This document shows positions 34,501-45,214 of a DNA stretch of 47,800 bases, one piece after another (the first letter of the stretch is position 1; every line of letters begins with the position of its first letter). This stretch comes from Enhygromyxa salina (GTDB lineage: Bacteria; Myxococcota_A; Polyangia; Nannocystales; Nannocystaceae). The notes under the pieces were generated by a model. That model saw only the letters and a list, made by a program, of their open reading frames with translations, did not search any database and had not been told where the DNA came from. The stretch lies in the NCBI RefSeq assembly GCF_002994615.1, contig NZ_PVNK01000071.1:1-47800 (forward strand). The letters run 5' to 3'. A program made the position numbers and the translations under genes.

Positions 34501-34578
34501 GACCGTCAGGACCCACAACGCGAGCGCAGAGCCGACGCCCCTCCCCCACCTGCGCGCGCGCTCGTCGACGTGGTTCAC
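31537..34578 (-). CDS. TPR-repeat membrane protein with histidine-kinase-like C-terminus
   Basis: A 1013-residue protein. A signal/anchor helix (about residues 14-34) precedes an extracytoplasmic region of about 600 residues with many TPR units (for example AAYDRGLRALRRRDLATARS, AHYYLGEVYARSEDFPAAIE). A membrane helix (about 645-665) and a cytoplasmic kinase-like part follow. RHEILKHN at 691-698 resembles the H-box (His692), LHDILANVLRNSL (881-893) is the N-box and YVERGMGITADLLSRYDG the G2 region. The G1 box reads IKDHSPERL instead of DxGxG, so ATP binding may be altered. It would sense a periplasmic signal and act on one or both receivers of the operon. A Leu/Asp/Glu-rich low-complexity end closes it. 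Confidence 0.85.
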   Translation of the reverse strand: MNHVDERARRWGRGVGSALALWVLTVMAVTAVDAAPPRDTLPPPETTGGELPGVDDSESGDPEVEVDPLTLEQQREVEFADHLGRAKRAMQQRRWSEAIDEYSAALDIHDGDPEALRGRAHVHKRANPPGRCPRLAIEDLTLLEVYDPRGLWLSERENAVAWMGECENVYAKERLDIAEELAGLDVGALGRPDDIRVTAAQLHAAEAEVARVEQQQHRHLAAAVAHLDAYRQECRAREAVPKLAALELEGALHRRLEQPQEAVAVYERILVLHPDELEAARDAKKWIDELQIQLAVAEIQELQGGRPTPAAEAAYDRGLRALRRRDLATARSELEIAVGDSPWYPRAHYYLGEVYARSEDFPAAIESFKRAIAMERYDYATHMALGLLYKKEFSGAEDEQARTHLDMALRLRPDLHVLRFHLGELYARSDKEQAIEHFRDYLEFADADEPKREAAREAIAALQREVEEDVPFVPPPLPSDVGRLDPELHRLISEAYVLGAEHGEWDRAETLLLRAREKFPRETALLNMLAQVVYVQDGRQGQARVYWDESLAVDPNQMEVHERLGLMLADSKEGRSHLRTAAELGSVIARYRVAKLLWDNLELWAASEQLDIYLREAGPYDVYWDAAQELRGHMDAVFLKIYLAMGVGSLILLSIPLALIWRRVRGASLPQLLERSPTCFPEVARILSLIRHEILKHNTAFLSDVGRALELDEPDAEARATLLARRLFGDDVEPEHDPHRGERRGIHGRFLGYVAELEQVARAHGVTLNLRRKDPTFKAMLRAFDDVAAKAKWLRHPGGLRASKKLELAKVLLRAGDVLGRRAFDRLSEVIQRLCIARVDPEFIASVYEQVATEDKFATVQIAPLSIEGQGEQVRIFRTDLHDILANVLRNSLMSSAMYAQPPIGLGVELATEIDDITGLSTLAIRIKDHSPERLTSEMLRGRYVERGMGITADLLSRYDGSIAVEPEAGWEKAVVLRFFALDEDEDEDAATDAPARADEVGVGPATASPLGA

Positions 34579-34586
34579 GGCCGACC

Positions 34587-36302
34587 TCAGTTCGCGGCGC
34601 GCGAGCGCTTGAGCTCGCGCAGCTTGATGCCGAGCTGGTTCATGCGCAGCTGGACCTTGCGCCCGGCCTCGGGCTCGCCGAGCAGGAATTCGGCGACCCG
34701 GGACAGATCGCCGGAGAAGTGGTGATAGAGGCGCGCGAGGTACTGGCGCTCGACCTCGCAGCTGATCGCGTTGAGCGACTCGGCCGGGGCGACCCGCAGG
34801 CGCAGGGCGAGGGCGTCGCCGTCGACGCTGAGGTCATCGCTGGCCTCGGACCCGGTGTCCCCGAGCTCGGCCTCGGCCTCGGCGAAGGGTCGGAGCAGGT
34901 CGCGGATCGTCCGGGGCTGGATCACGATCACGTCGGGCCGCGCGTCGTGGTCGCCGGCCTCGGGCTCGATCTGATCGACGCGATCGACGAGCTCGACGAG
35001 CGTGAAGGTGACGAGGTTCGAGAGCACCATCTCGAACTGGCGGAAGTTCCCGGGCCAGTTGAAGTCTTCGAGCAGGTTGTAGCTGTTTTGATGCAGCAGC
35101 AGGTGGATGCGCCGGGGGTCGGGCTTGCTCGGGATCTTGCGGCCAAAGGTCACGCGCATGCGCTCGTCCTCGGCCGGGACCCACAGCTCGCGCTGCTCGG
35201 CGTACTGCACGAGCAGATCGCGGTTGTAGCCGCTTTGGCACACGCGCTCGAGGAAGAACTCGAGCAGGTGCTGAAAATCGTCGCGACGCTGGCGCAGGCT
35301 CGGCAAGGTCACGGCCGTCGCCGGGTTGAGGCGCATGAACAGATCCTCGCGGAACCGACCGCTGCGGACCATCTGGGCCAGGTTCTCGTTGGTCGCGACG
35401 ACCAGCTTGACGTCGGCGGTGCGCTCCTCGACCGAGCCGACCGGGCGGTAGCCGCCCTCTTGCAGGACCAGCAGCAGCGACTTTTGCAGCTCGAGCGAGA
35501 GGTTGCCGATCTCGTCGAGGAAGAGCGTGCCGCCGTGGGCCCGGGCCAGCACGCCCTCGCGCGAGCTGCTCGCGCCCGTGTACGCGCCCTTGACCACGCC
35601 AAACAGGTGCGCGGCCATCAGCTCCGCGGGGATCGTCGAGAGGTCGACGGCCATGAACGCGCCGGTCCGCTGGGAGTGAGGGTGGATGTACTCGCGGGCG
35701 AGCAGGCTCTTGCCGGTCCCGGTCTCGCCCTGGATGATGATCGGCAGCTGACCGCGGGCGAGGATCGCCAGGCGTCGGCGAAGGTCGGCCATCGCCACGG
35801 CCGTGCCCCAGTAGAAGGGCCCGTCGTCCTCGGCGCTGCGCTCGGCGCGAACGAGGATGCCCTCGACCTGGACCTTGAGCGCGCGCGCGTCGAGGTACTC
35901 GTCGTCGAGGAGGTAGGTGTAGTCCTCGGCGTGGAGCCGCTCGGCGTCGGCCTCGAGCGGCAGATCGTCGAGCGCGGTCATCACGATGACCGGCAGATCG
36001 GGGTAGCGGCGGCGGAGGCGATCGAGGATGTGGAGGCCCTGCGAGCGACGCAGGCGCTCAAAGGTCCGGCGCGGATCCCCCTTGGCCAGCAAGCCCGACT
36101 TGTCCTCGGGCAAGAGGTCGTCGTCGGGGATGTCGAAGTGCACGTCGAGCAGCACGAGATCGATGCTCCGGTGCAGACGCGCCAGGATCTGCATCGCTTC
36201 CCGGTGGTTGCGCGCGGGCCCGAGGAACTCGTGCTCGGGCATGAAGCGCCGGCACAGGTCCAGGTACTTGTCCTCGTCGTCGATGATCAGGATCGACGAC
36301 AT
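34587..36302 (-). CDS. Sigma54-dependent transcriptional activator with atypical receiver
   Basis: A 571-residue NtrC-type activator. Residues 1-140 are a receiver (IIDDED, LVLLDVHFD with Asp53, VIVMTA with Thr109) that has about 31 extra residues between Asp53 and QGLHILDRLRRR and lacks the strand-5 Lys. The AAA+ domain has GETGTGKS (about residue 190), GAYTGA (about 238, the sigma54-contact GAFTGA loop), LFLDEIGNL and RFREDLFMRLNP. The C-terminus has a FIS-like helix-turn-helix (about 535-565, LSRVAEFLLG to LGIKLRELK). It would activate sigma54 promoters when its receiver is modified. Its start overlaps the preceding stop as TGATG, and the TPR kinase follows after 8 bases. Confidence 0.93.
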   Translation of the reverse strand: MSSILIIDDEDKYLDLCRRFMPEHEFLGPARNHREAMQILARLHRSIDLVLLDVHFDIPDDDLLPEDKSGLLAKGDPRRTFERLRRSQGLHILDRLRRRYPDLPVIVMTALDDLPLEADAERLHAEDYTYLLDDEYLDARALKVQVEGILVRAERSAEDDGPFYWGTAVAMADLRRRLAILARGQLPIIIQGETGTGKSLLAREYIHPHSQRTGAFMAVDLSTIPAELMAAHLFGVVKGAYTGASSSREGVLARAHGGTLFLDEIGNLSLELQKSLLLVLQEGGYRPVGSVEERTADVKLVVATNENLAQMVRSGRFREDLFMRLNPATAVTLPSLRQRRDDFQHLLEFFLERVCQSGYNRDLLVQYAEQRELWVPAEDERMRVTFGRKIPSKPDPRRIHLLLHQNSYNLLEDFNWPGNFRQFEMVLSNLVTFTLVELVDRVDQIEPEAGDHDARPDVIVIQPRTIRDLLRPFAEAEAELGDTGSEASDDLSVDGDALALRLRVAPAESLNAISCEVERQYLARLYHHFSGDLSRVAEFLLGEPEAGRKVQLRMNQLGIKLRELKRSRAAN

Positions 36303-36721
36303 CAGCGCTCCCGCAACAGGCGACGATGGAGGTTTCGCAGCTGCGAGCGGATGCTCTGCTGGGCCGAGCGGATCTTGGTCCGCTCGCGCGCGATGGTCTC
36401 ACGATCGCCCTGGGTCAGCGCCGAACCCACGCCCTCGAGCAGCTCGACGGCGCAGGCGACGGCCTCGAGCTCGGGCTCGAGCGGGCGCGGGAGCTGATCG
36501 TGGTGCGCGCGCCAGACCTCCCAGGCGGCCTCGCGCCGCTCGCCGTGCTTGCGGGTCTCGAGCAGGTCGGCACGCAAGGCGGCGAGCAGCTCGTCGGCGA
36601 CGGGGCCGTCCCACAGCGCGTCATCGAGGTTCGCCGAGGTCCACGCCACGTACTTGCCGAGGTCGTGCTTGAGCGCGGCGACCTGCTCGAGCAAGTCGGC
36701 ATCCGATGTCGGTCCCGGCAC
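36302..36721 (-). CDS. Small helical protein of unknown function, first cluster of signalling operon
   Basis: A 139-residue soluble protein rich in Leu, Arg and acidic residues. VAALKHDLGKYVAWTSANLD near the start is the most distinctive part; its HD pair does not form a full HD-phosphohydrolase set. The C-terminal half is helical and may form a coiled coil (RERTKIRSAQQSIRSQLRNL). I do not recognise the family. Translation is coupled to the sigma54 activator (TGATG), so a role in that signalling pathway is inferred, for example as an adaptor. GTG 36721 or TTG 36742 could be the start; the frame further upstream is a shadow. Confidence 0.6.
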   Translation of the reverse strand: MPGPTSDADLLEQVAALKHDLGKYVAWTSANLDDALWDGPVADELLAALRADLLETRKHGERREAAWEVWRAHHDQLPRPLEPELEAVACAVELLEGVGSALTQGDRETIARERTKIRSAQQSIRSQLRNLHRRLLRER

Positions 36722-36786
36722 AGTCCCGACAGCATCCCGCAAGCGCCACGAGCGGGCAAGTCGCCGAGCGCTAGCAGCCCGGGGTG

Positions 36787-37284
36787 CTAGCCCTCGGCGA
36801 CGACGCCGTCGGGGAGCGAGTAGCGGGTCGCGCGGGCCCGGCCAGTGCTCGAGACCTTGCCGACCCGACGCATCCACGACAGGTAGCCGCGCAGCTCGGT
36901 GGTGTCGACCTCGATGCGCTTGGCGAGCTGGCCGATCGTCAGCGCGGGCGTGTCCGACAGCACCTCCAGGATGCGGCGGTACATGAATTCTTCGCGGCTC
37001 TGGCTATCGGCAGAGGTCGCGGGCTTGGGCGCGATCCGACGGACCCCGGCGCCGACTCCACCAGCCCCATTGGCGCCGACCTTGGCCCCAGCTCCGGCAG
37101 CGATCAGCGCCTCCTCGAGGTCGGTCAAGGTCAGCTCGCGCATCGCGTCGCCAGCCTCGCTTGCGAGCAGCTCGCGCACGGTCGTGGTCAACGGTGCCTT
37201 GGCCAGCGTCTGCTTGGCCGCCTTGCGCAGCCCCGAGCGATTGTTCGCCAAGGCGTTCTCGAGTAGTCGAGCGATCTCCAACAT
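36787..37284 (-). CDS. Winged-helix-like DNA-binding protein
   Basis: A 165-residue protein. The N-terminal half is helical (LLENALANNRSGLRKAAKQT), followed by a Gly/Ala linker (AGAGAKVGANGAGGVGAG) and a C-terminal winged helix of about 60 residues: YRRILEVLSDTPALTIGQLA, KRIEVDTTELRGYLSWMRRV and the wing GKVSSTGRARATRYSL. It resembles small MarR/ArsR-like helix-turn-helix folds, but the exact family is not recognised. It is the first gene of the signalling run, 65 bases before the next, and may regulate it. The ATG at 37284 gives a natural start. Confidence 0.7.
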   Translation of the reverse strand: MLEIARLLENALANNRSGLRKAAKQTLAKAPLTTTVRELLASEAGDAMRELTLTDLEEALIAAGAGAKVGANGAGGVGAGVRRIAPKPATSADSQSREEFMYRRILEVLSDTPALTIGQLAKRIEVDTTELRGYLSWMRRVGKVSSTGRARATRYSLPDGVVAEG

Positions 37285-37457
37285 GTGTGGTCAAATCTCC
37301 GTGCACATCCGTGGCGACGGCGGGCGGACTATGCCACCAGATCGGGGGGCTGCCAAGCGCGACATCCTGTTTATGTACGCGCAGGACCACGTGGCGCAGT
37401 CCGTGCGCGAGCAGATCCCGATCGCGGAAGTGATCGCGGACCCGATCCTCGAAGTGA

Positions 37458-37958
37458 TCAGTTGCAGGTCAGATAGCCGAGGTCGAGCTCGCGGCTCTCG
37501 CAGGGGTAGCAACAGTCGTCACAGGGCTCGCTGTTGTCGAGCCCGACGCCGTAGACCAACCCACCATCGGTCTCGGCGCCGAAACAAACCCACTCGTCGA
37601 TGTCACAGATAATGGTCTCGAGCCCATCGTAGCCGAGGCCGGGGGTCACGTAGACCGCCGTGCCCGACGGCCACGTCCAGTCACGATTATCCGAGAACAG
37701 CTTCCAGCCGACGTCGTCGCCGTCGTCGCAGTCGTCGGTCACACGAACGCTCATGACCGGCGCGCAACCAGACCCAGCGGGGTCGTCGCCATCGTAGCCC
37801 TCTTCGCAGTAGCACGCGCCGCGGTAGTCGTAGGCATTGGGTCCGCACTGGGTATCCTCGACATAGAACACGCAGCCGAGACCGACGGCGCTCGTGAAGC
37901 CCGCGAGGAGTCCAAGGACACAGGAACGACGGGCGAGGCGGAACATCGAGACAGGCAT
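37458..37958 (-). CDS. Cys-rich secreted lipoprotein
   Basis: A 166-residue predicted lipoprotein. A signal sequence (MFRLARRSCVLGLLAGFTSA) leads to the lipobox VGLGC (Cys29). CGPNAYDYRGACYCEEGYDG resembles a small EGF-like loop, common in myxobacterial surface proteins, and the C-terminus has a cluster EPCDDCCYPCE. Disulfides are likely, so it acts outside the cytoplasm. No enzymatic motif is seen. GGAGGT lies 3 bases before ATG 37958. It is divergent from the Ser/Thr kinase gene, with about 250 bases between. Confidence 0.75.
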   Translation of the reverse strand: MPVSMFRLARRSCVLGLLAGFTSAVGLGCVFYVEDTQCGPNAYDYRGACYCEEGYDGDDPAGSGCAPVMSVRVTDDCDDGDDVGWKLFSDNRDWTWPSGTAVYVTPGLGYDGLETIICDIDEWVCFGAETDGGLVYGVGLDNSEPCDDCCYPCESRELDLGYLTCN

Positions 37959-38207
37959 GGGACCTCCGGGGTGGTGGCGTCGCCGCGCAGCGCGAACACG
38001 CGGGCGGGACGCGAGCTACGATAGCGGTTCTGGCGGCGTTTGACTCCCGGGGCAACCCGCGCCTTCAACAGGGTGCATTCCCCCGTGCAAACCCCGGGCG
38101 CCATCCGCTCGCCGGGGCCGCCGATCTCACCCGCCAGCTCGCGGGCAAGGTGGCGGCCAGATCGGCGATCGGAGCTTTGCGACGGTCCTGCTAACATCAA
38201 TGGGCGC
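37959..38207. promoter_or_regulatory. Divergent intergenic region of lipoprotein and Ser/Thr kinase
   Basis: About 250 bases that should hold promoters for both directions. The kinase frame is open back to TTG 38040, but the predicted residues there (Pro/Arg-rich, no homology I know) look non-coding. I see no clear operator. Confidence 0.4.
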
Positions 38208-40805
<2,598 letters not shown>

Positions 40806-40838
40806 GCTCCGCCGCCGGGCGTGGTAGCGTGCCCAACC

Positions 40839-42194
40839 GTGAGCTCCCTGAGCCGTCGTGACCAAGCGGTGCTGTGGCACCCTGCGACCCACTTCGGTGA
40901 TCTCGAGCGCACGCCGCCGCTGCCGATCCGCTCGGCCCGGGGCGTGTGGCTGACCGACGAGTCCGGCCGCAAGATCCTCGACGGCATCGGCTCGTGGTGG
41001 ACCTCGATCCACGGCCACGGCCACCCCCAGATCGTCGCGGCGATCCAGCGCCAGGTCGCGCAGCTCGACCACGTGATGTTCGCGGGCTTCACCCACGCCC
41101 CGGCCGTCGAGCTGGCCGAGCGGCTGCTCGCGCTCGCGCCCGCCGACGCCCACGTCCGCTACGGCAAGGTGTTCTACAGCGACTGCGGCTCGGCGTCGGT
41201 CGAGGTCGCGCTCAAGCTCAGCTACCAAAGCCGCGTGCTCCGGGGTGAGGCTGGGCGTCGGCGCTTCGCCGCGCTCGAGCGCAGCTATCACGGCGAGACC
41301 CTCGGCGCGCTCTCGGTCTGCGGCAGCGCCGACTGGCGCGAGCCCTTCTCGGCCCTGCTCCACGACGCGCTCTACCTCCCGGTCCCGAGCGTCCCCGATC
41401 ACGCCCACGCCGATCTGGATCCGAGCGGCGCGCGGGCCGAGCTCGGCGCCGACACCCCCGAAGCCGATCGCGCCGTGGCCCTGCTCGAGGCCCACGCCCA
41501 CGAGCTCAGCGCGCTCGTCGTCGAGCCGCTGATCCAGTGCGCCAGCCGCATGAACATGTACGGCGTCGGGTTCTACCGCCGCCTCGTCGACACCTGTCGC
41601 CGCCTCGACATCCACGTGATCGCCGATGAGATCGCCGTCGGGTTCGGGCGCACGGGTGAGCTCTTCGCCAGCGCGTGGGCCGAGCGCGCGCCCGATCTGC
41701 TCTGCCTCAGCAAGGGCCTGTCGGGCGGGGTCCTGCCCCTCGCCGCGACCCTGATCCGGGCCGGCTTCGAGGACGACTTCAAGGGCGATCCGAGCCGCAG
41801 CTTCGCCCACAGCCACACCTTCACGGGCAACCCGATCACCTGCGCGGCCGGGCTCGCGAGCCTCGACGTGTTCGAGTCCGAGCGCACGCTCGCGGGCCTG
41901 CCCGAGCGGATCGAGCAGATGAGCGCGCTGCGGCGGCGGGTCGCCGAGCGCCAGCCGCAGGTGATCGAGAGCCGCCAGGCCGGCCTCGTCGCGGCGCTGA
42001 CCGTCGACCGCGCGCGCGGCCCCGCCGACGGTCGCCTCGGCCTCGCGCTGCGCGAGGCCGCCCTCGCTCGCGGCGTGCTCCTGCGCCCGCTCCACGACAC
42101 GATCTACTGGATGCCCGCGCTCAACATCGACGCCGACGCCCTCGAGCTGCTCGCCGAGGTCAGCGCAGAGATCATCGAAGAGGTCCTGGGGTGA
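40839..42194 (+). CDS. bioA: Adenosylmethionine-8-amino-7-oxononanoate aminotransferase
   Basis: A 451-residue fold-type I PLP aminotransferase. DGIGSWWTSIHGHGHPQI is the BioA signature (SWW binding the substrate), followed by YSDCGSASVEVALKL, RSYHGETLGAL, VIADEIAVGFGRTG and the PLP lysine in LCLSKGLSGG (about residue 290), with SHTFTGNPITC near the end. It makes 7,8-diaminononanoate in biotin synthesis from SAM. GTG 40839 (SSLSRRDQAVLWHP) is chosen over GTG 40821. No other biotin gene is in the window. Its stop overlaps the start of the next lipoprotein gene (GTGA). Confidence 0.93.
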   Translation: MSSLSRRDQAVLWHPATHFGDLERTPPLPIRSARGVWLTDESGRKILDGIGSWWTSIHGHGHPQIVAAIQRQVAQLDHVMFAGFTHAPAVELAERLLALAPADAHVRYGKVFYSDCGSASVEVALKLSYQSRVLRGEAGRRRFAALERSYHGETLGALSVCGSADWREPFSALLHDALYLPVPSVPDHAHADLDPSGARAELGADTPEADRAVALLEAHAHELSALVVEPLIQCASRMNMYGVGFYRRLVDTCRRLDIHVIADEIAVGFGRTGELFASAWAERAPDLLCLSKGLSGGVLPLAATLIRAGFEDDFKGDPSRSFAHSHTFTGNPITCAAGLASLDVFESERTLAGLPERIEQMSALRRRVAERQPQVIESRQAGLVAALTVDRARGPADGRLGLALREAALARGVLLRPLHDTIYWMPALNIDADALELLAEVSAEIIEEVLG

Positions 42195-43474
42195 GGAGCC
42201 GGCAGCTGCTGGCCTGCGCGCTGCTGATCGCCGGCTGCGACGACGCCCGCGCGCCCCTCGACCTCGACGCGATCGCCGAGCCGAGCGACGAGTGTGTCCG
42301 CGTGATCCACGAGACCCTCGAGCTCGGCGGGCCCCTCCACCGCTTCGTCAGCGACGGCCCGGGCTCGGCCGGGGGCTGGGGCATGATCACCTTCATCAAC
42401 GAGTTCGATCTCCCCGCGCTCGCGCTCGTCCGCGTCCCGGCCAGCGCGAGCGAGGCTCCGACGGCGCGGATCGAGCTCGGGATGTCGTCGCCCGATCCCG
42501 AGCTCGTCCAGCTGCGGGCCGGCTCTGAACCCGGCGAGGTCTGGGCCCTGAGCCGCTCGGGTCAGGTCGTGGTCCTGCGCCGGATCGTGCCCGAGCTCGG
42601 GTTGATCGCGACCAACGGCATGCTCGGCAATTTCCCGATTCATGACGACGACGGCGGCGCGTGCCCGAGCGAGCACAGCCGCACGCTGCTGGTGATCGAA
42701 GGTCAGCCCTACCTCCTCGCGCTGCCCAACTGCAGCGACACCCCAGCCCTCGACCTCCACCTGCTCGCGCTCGAGCGCGAGACCCTCGACTTCCTGACCA
42801 GCTGGCAGCTGAGCTTCGACCCCTGCGCGCCCTACGACGATCCGGCCGCGTGCGCGGAGATCTTCGCCTACTCCCTGTCCGCGATCGGCCCCGGCACGTC
42901 CACGCTGCTGCCTGACGCCGCCCGGATCCCCGTCGGCTTCACCCAGGTTCGCGCGTTCACGGGCGGGCTCGGGCTGTCGGGCACGGTCATGAGCTCGGAC
43001 GTCTCGCTGCTCGACATGCGCATGACCAGCAACGGACCCAGCGCGCGGCTCGTGACCTTTCGCGAGGTCTGGATTCACAGCCTCCCGCTCGCGCTCGGCC
43101 CAGTCTCGCTCGGGCAGGACCCCTACTCGACCCAGCTCCACATCCGCAATGAGCTGCTCGAAGACGACGCCGCGCTGATGCGCTTCGACACGATCGGCGA
43201 GTTCTACGTCCAGCTCCGGGATCCCGAGCTCCTCCCCCTCGGGGGTCGCGGCCAGCTGGTCCAGCTGCCCGATCAGGCCGCGATGATCGATGTTGAGGGC
43301 GGTGGCCTGCACGCAGCGCCCCTCGCAGACATTGGCGCGTGGCCATTTTGGACCGAGCGCACCGTCCTCGAGCTCGACGACCTCGTCGACTTCGAGATCA
43401 GCGGTGTCGGCCAATTGCTACTGCGGCGCGACCAGGTCGCGCCGCAGCTCGTCTATCTCTCGTGTCTGGACTGA
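42191..43474 (+). CDS. Lipoprotein of unknown function
   Basis: A 427-residue predicted lipoprotein. RSRQLLACALLIAGC places the lipobox Cys at about residue 16. The body is rich in beta strands and short hydrophobic runs, with several Cys (DECVRV, GACPSEH, PNCSDT, CAPYDD) and looks like a beta-propeller or similar surface protein: it has repeated blocks such as GEVWALSRSGQVVVLRR and QPYLLALPNCSD. No enzymatic motif is seen. The start GTG 42191 overlaps the bioA stop by 4 bases. A link with biotin synthesis is unlikely; the arrangement only shows coupled translation. Confidence 0.75.
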   Translation: MRSRQLLACALLIAGCDDARAPLDLDAIAEPSDECVRVIHETLELGGPLHRFVSDGPGSAGGWGMITFINEFDLPALALVRVPASASEAPTARIELGMSSPDPELVQLRAGSEPGEVWALSRSGQVVVLRRIVPELGLIATNGMLGNFPIHDDDGGACPSEHSRTLLVIEGQPYLLALPNCSDTPALDLHLLALERETLDFLTSWQLSFDPCAPYDDPAACAEIFAYSLSAIGPGTSTLLPDAARIPVGFTQVRAFTGGLGLSGTVMSSDVSLLDMRMTSNGPSARLVTFREVWIHSLPLALGPVSLGQDPYSTQLHIRNELLEDDAALMRFDTIGEFYVQLRDPELLPLGGRGQLVQLPDQAAMIDVEGGGLHAAPLADIGAWPFWTERTVLELDDLVDFEISGVGQLLLRRDQVAPQLVYLSCLD

Positions 43475-43485
43475 GCGCTCGCCGC

Positions 43486-44250
43486 TCAGACGCCCGCAGA
43501 GTCGGGCTTGAACAGCACCTCGCTCGGGACGATGACCTTCTCGCCGCCGTTGATCGCCCAGGCGAAGTGCATGGCCAGGAGCGGGCCCGTGGCCTGGAAG
43601 TAGCGGACCTCCAGGGCGTACTCGCCGGGCGCGAGGTAGACGAGCTCGCAGGCCTCGACGGGGCTGTCGTGGACGCCGTCGTTGTCGACGACGAGCGTGT
43701 CTTCGAGCAGCAGCTGCGAGCCGTCGTCGCTGTGCAGGCACAGCTCGTACTCGGCCTCCTCGAGGATGTTGAGCGACCCGGAGAAGCGCAGCGCGTAGTT
43801 CTCGCTGAGGTCTGTGGCGCCGGGGAAGCCGTTGCTGACGTCGTCCTCGTCGATGTCGAGGTTGGCGACCTCGAACGACTCGACGGGGGCGTCGAGGCTG
43901 GTGAAATCTGGCAGGGCGTCGACGGCGGTGAGGGAGTAGGCCTCGGCGAACAGACCGTTGGGCCCGCTCTCTTCCTCGCCCTCGGGGATGTCGACGACCG
44001 CGCGAGGCGGCTTCTTTGACGTGACCAGGCGGGCCTTGGTGAGGCGCCCGGCGCTGCGGGTCACCGTGGAGCCGCGGGCCCGGCTCTGGGTGGCGGCTCC
44101 GTCGGCTCCGTCGGCCGTGCTCTCGCCGTCGGCGGCCGCGTCGGGGTTTTCGGTCTCGTCGCTCTGGTTCTTGGCGCAGCCAGCGAGCGCCAGCAAGGAG
44201 ATCATGGGCAGGGTCAAGAACAAGGCCGAGGTCAATTCGGGGGGCTTCAT
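43486..44250 (-). CDS. PA14-domain lipoprotein
   Basis: A 254-residue lipoprotein. The signal ends in the lipobox LALAGC (Cys25), followed by an Asp/Glu/Ala-rich linker and a PA14-like beta-barrel at about residues 100-240: GLFAEAYSL, ALRFSGSLNILEEAEYELCL, HSDDGSQLLLEDTLVVDNDG and PGEYALEVRYFQATGPLLA. HSDDGSxLxxDxxxVxDNDG is the PA14 core that binds Ca2+ or sugars. It probably contacts carbohydrate on the cell surface. It lies tail to tail with the previous lipoprotein gene. Confidence 0.85.
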   Translation of the reverse strand: MKPPELTSALFLTLPMISLLALAGCAKNQSDETENPDAAADGESTADGADGAATQSRARGSTVTRSAGRLTKARLVTSKKPPRAVVDIPEGEEESGPNGLFAEAYSLTAVDALPDFTSLDAPVESFEVANLDIDEDDVSNGFPGATDLSENYALRFSGSLNILEEAEYELCLHSDDGSQLLLEDTLVVDNDGVHDSPVEACELVYLAPGEYALEVRYFQATGPLLAMHFAWAINGGEKVIVPSEVLFKPDSAGV

Positions 44251-44316
44251 AGGGCTGTCTTCCGGGTGTCGGGTGGCTCAGACGGGGGTGGGTGGAGGTG
44301 GATTCAGAGGGGCGTC

Positions 44317-45039
44317 TCAGGACGCCCCTTGGCCCGAGCGTCGCTTGCGAGCGCGCAGACGGACTTTTCCGCCCACGGTCGCTACCTCGAACCGAATCCC
44401 ATCGCCATGTTTTTCTTTGAGTTTGGGCACCTCGCGCGCCAGCTTGTCGATGAGCCGACCATAGGTGAGGCCGTTGACCGACTCGCCAGCGGCCCGCTTG
44501 GCGGCGACAAATTGCTTGAACAGGTCTCGCGCCTCCTTCGCGTCGACGCCCGTCGACGGGGGCCTCCGGGCCGAGACCGCTCGCGCGGCGGCGCTCGCGT
44601 CGTCGAGCTTGGGCCGGATGCCGCTCTGCCCGGCTTCGCGATCGACCATCACTCGAACCCCGCTCTGGGCCGCTGGCACCCCGTCCTCCTCGGCCCGCTT
44701 CTTTTGGAGATCGTACTCGCGGCGCTTGGCCTCGGCGAGCACCCGCTTGAACGTGCCCTTTTCGATCTGCCGGAGGATCCGGGTCCAGTAGTGCTCGTAG
44801 GTGACCAGGCGCGCCTTGAGGTTCTGTGAGCGGAAGCGGATGACCGTGGACCCGCCGCGCAAGCGCTGGATGTTGCGCAGGTGGAGCTTCACGCGGTCGT
44901 GCTCGCGCCGCGGCGGGACCCGATCGACGCCGTTGAAGTAACGCTCATAGGCGACCTTGAGCAGCTCGATCTCCTCTTCGAGGTCATCGAGCTCCGCCGC
45001 TGTCAGCCGCGCCGGGCCTGGCTGTTTTGAACGCGCCAA
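44317..45039 (-). CDS. MXAN_5187-C-like protein
   Basis: A 240-residue soluble, charged protein. DDLEEEIELLKVAYERYFNG, IRFRSQNLKARLVTYEHYW and RILRQIEKGTFKR match the myxobacterial family named after the Myxococcus MXAN_5187 C-terminal domain. The C-terminal part (DLFKQFVAAKRAAGESVNGL, LAREVPKLKEKHG) is the second conserved block. Function is unknown to me. The TTG at 45039 is the most plausible start; the frame runs on to 45294 but would overlap the rseP start. No ribosome site is visible. Confidence 0.75.
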   Translation of the reverse strand: MARSKQPGPARLTAAELDDLEEEIELLKVAYERYFNGVDRVPPRREHDRVKLHLRNIQRLRGGSTVIRFRSQNLKARLVTYEHYWTRILRQIEKGTFKRVLAEAKRREYDLQKKRAEEDGVPAAQSGVRVMVDREAGQSGIRPKLDDASAAARAVSARRPPSTGVDAKEARDLFKQFVAAKRAAGESVNGLTYGRLIDKLAREVPKLKEKHGDGIRFEVATVGGKVRLRARKRRSGQGAS

Positions 45040-45214
45040 GGGTCGGATGCTAGCGCGTGCGGACCCGTCCTCGCTACTGCTCAGGTCATGCGGATCCCTC
45101 GCTCCTGGTGCCAGAGCGCACCTCCTGGACACACCTTGGCCCGCGGCCGACCCTTCGACTATGAAGGTCTGACCAATCCCTGCGCCGGTCACCTGCGCAG
45201 TCTCCGCGGTTCCG

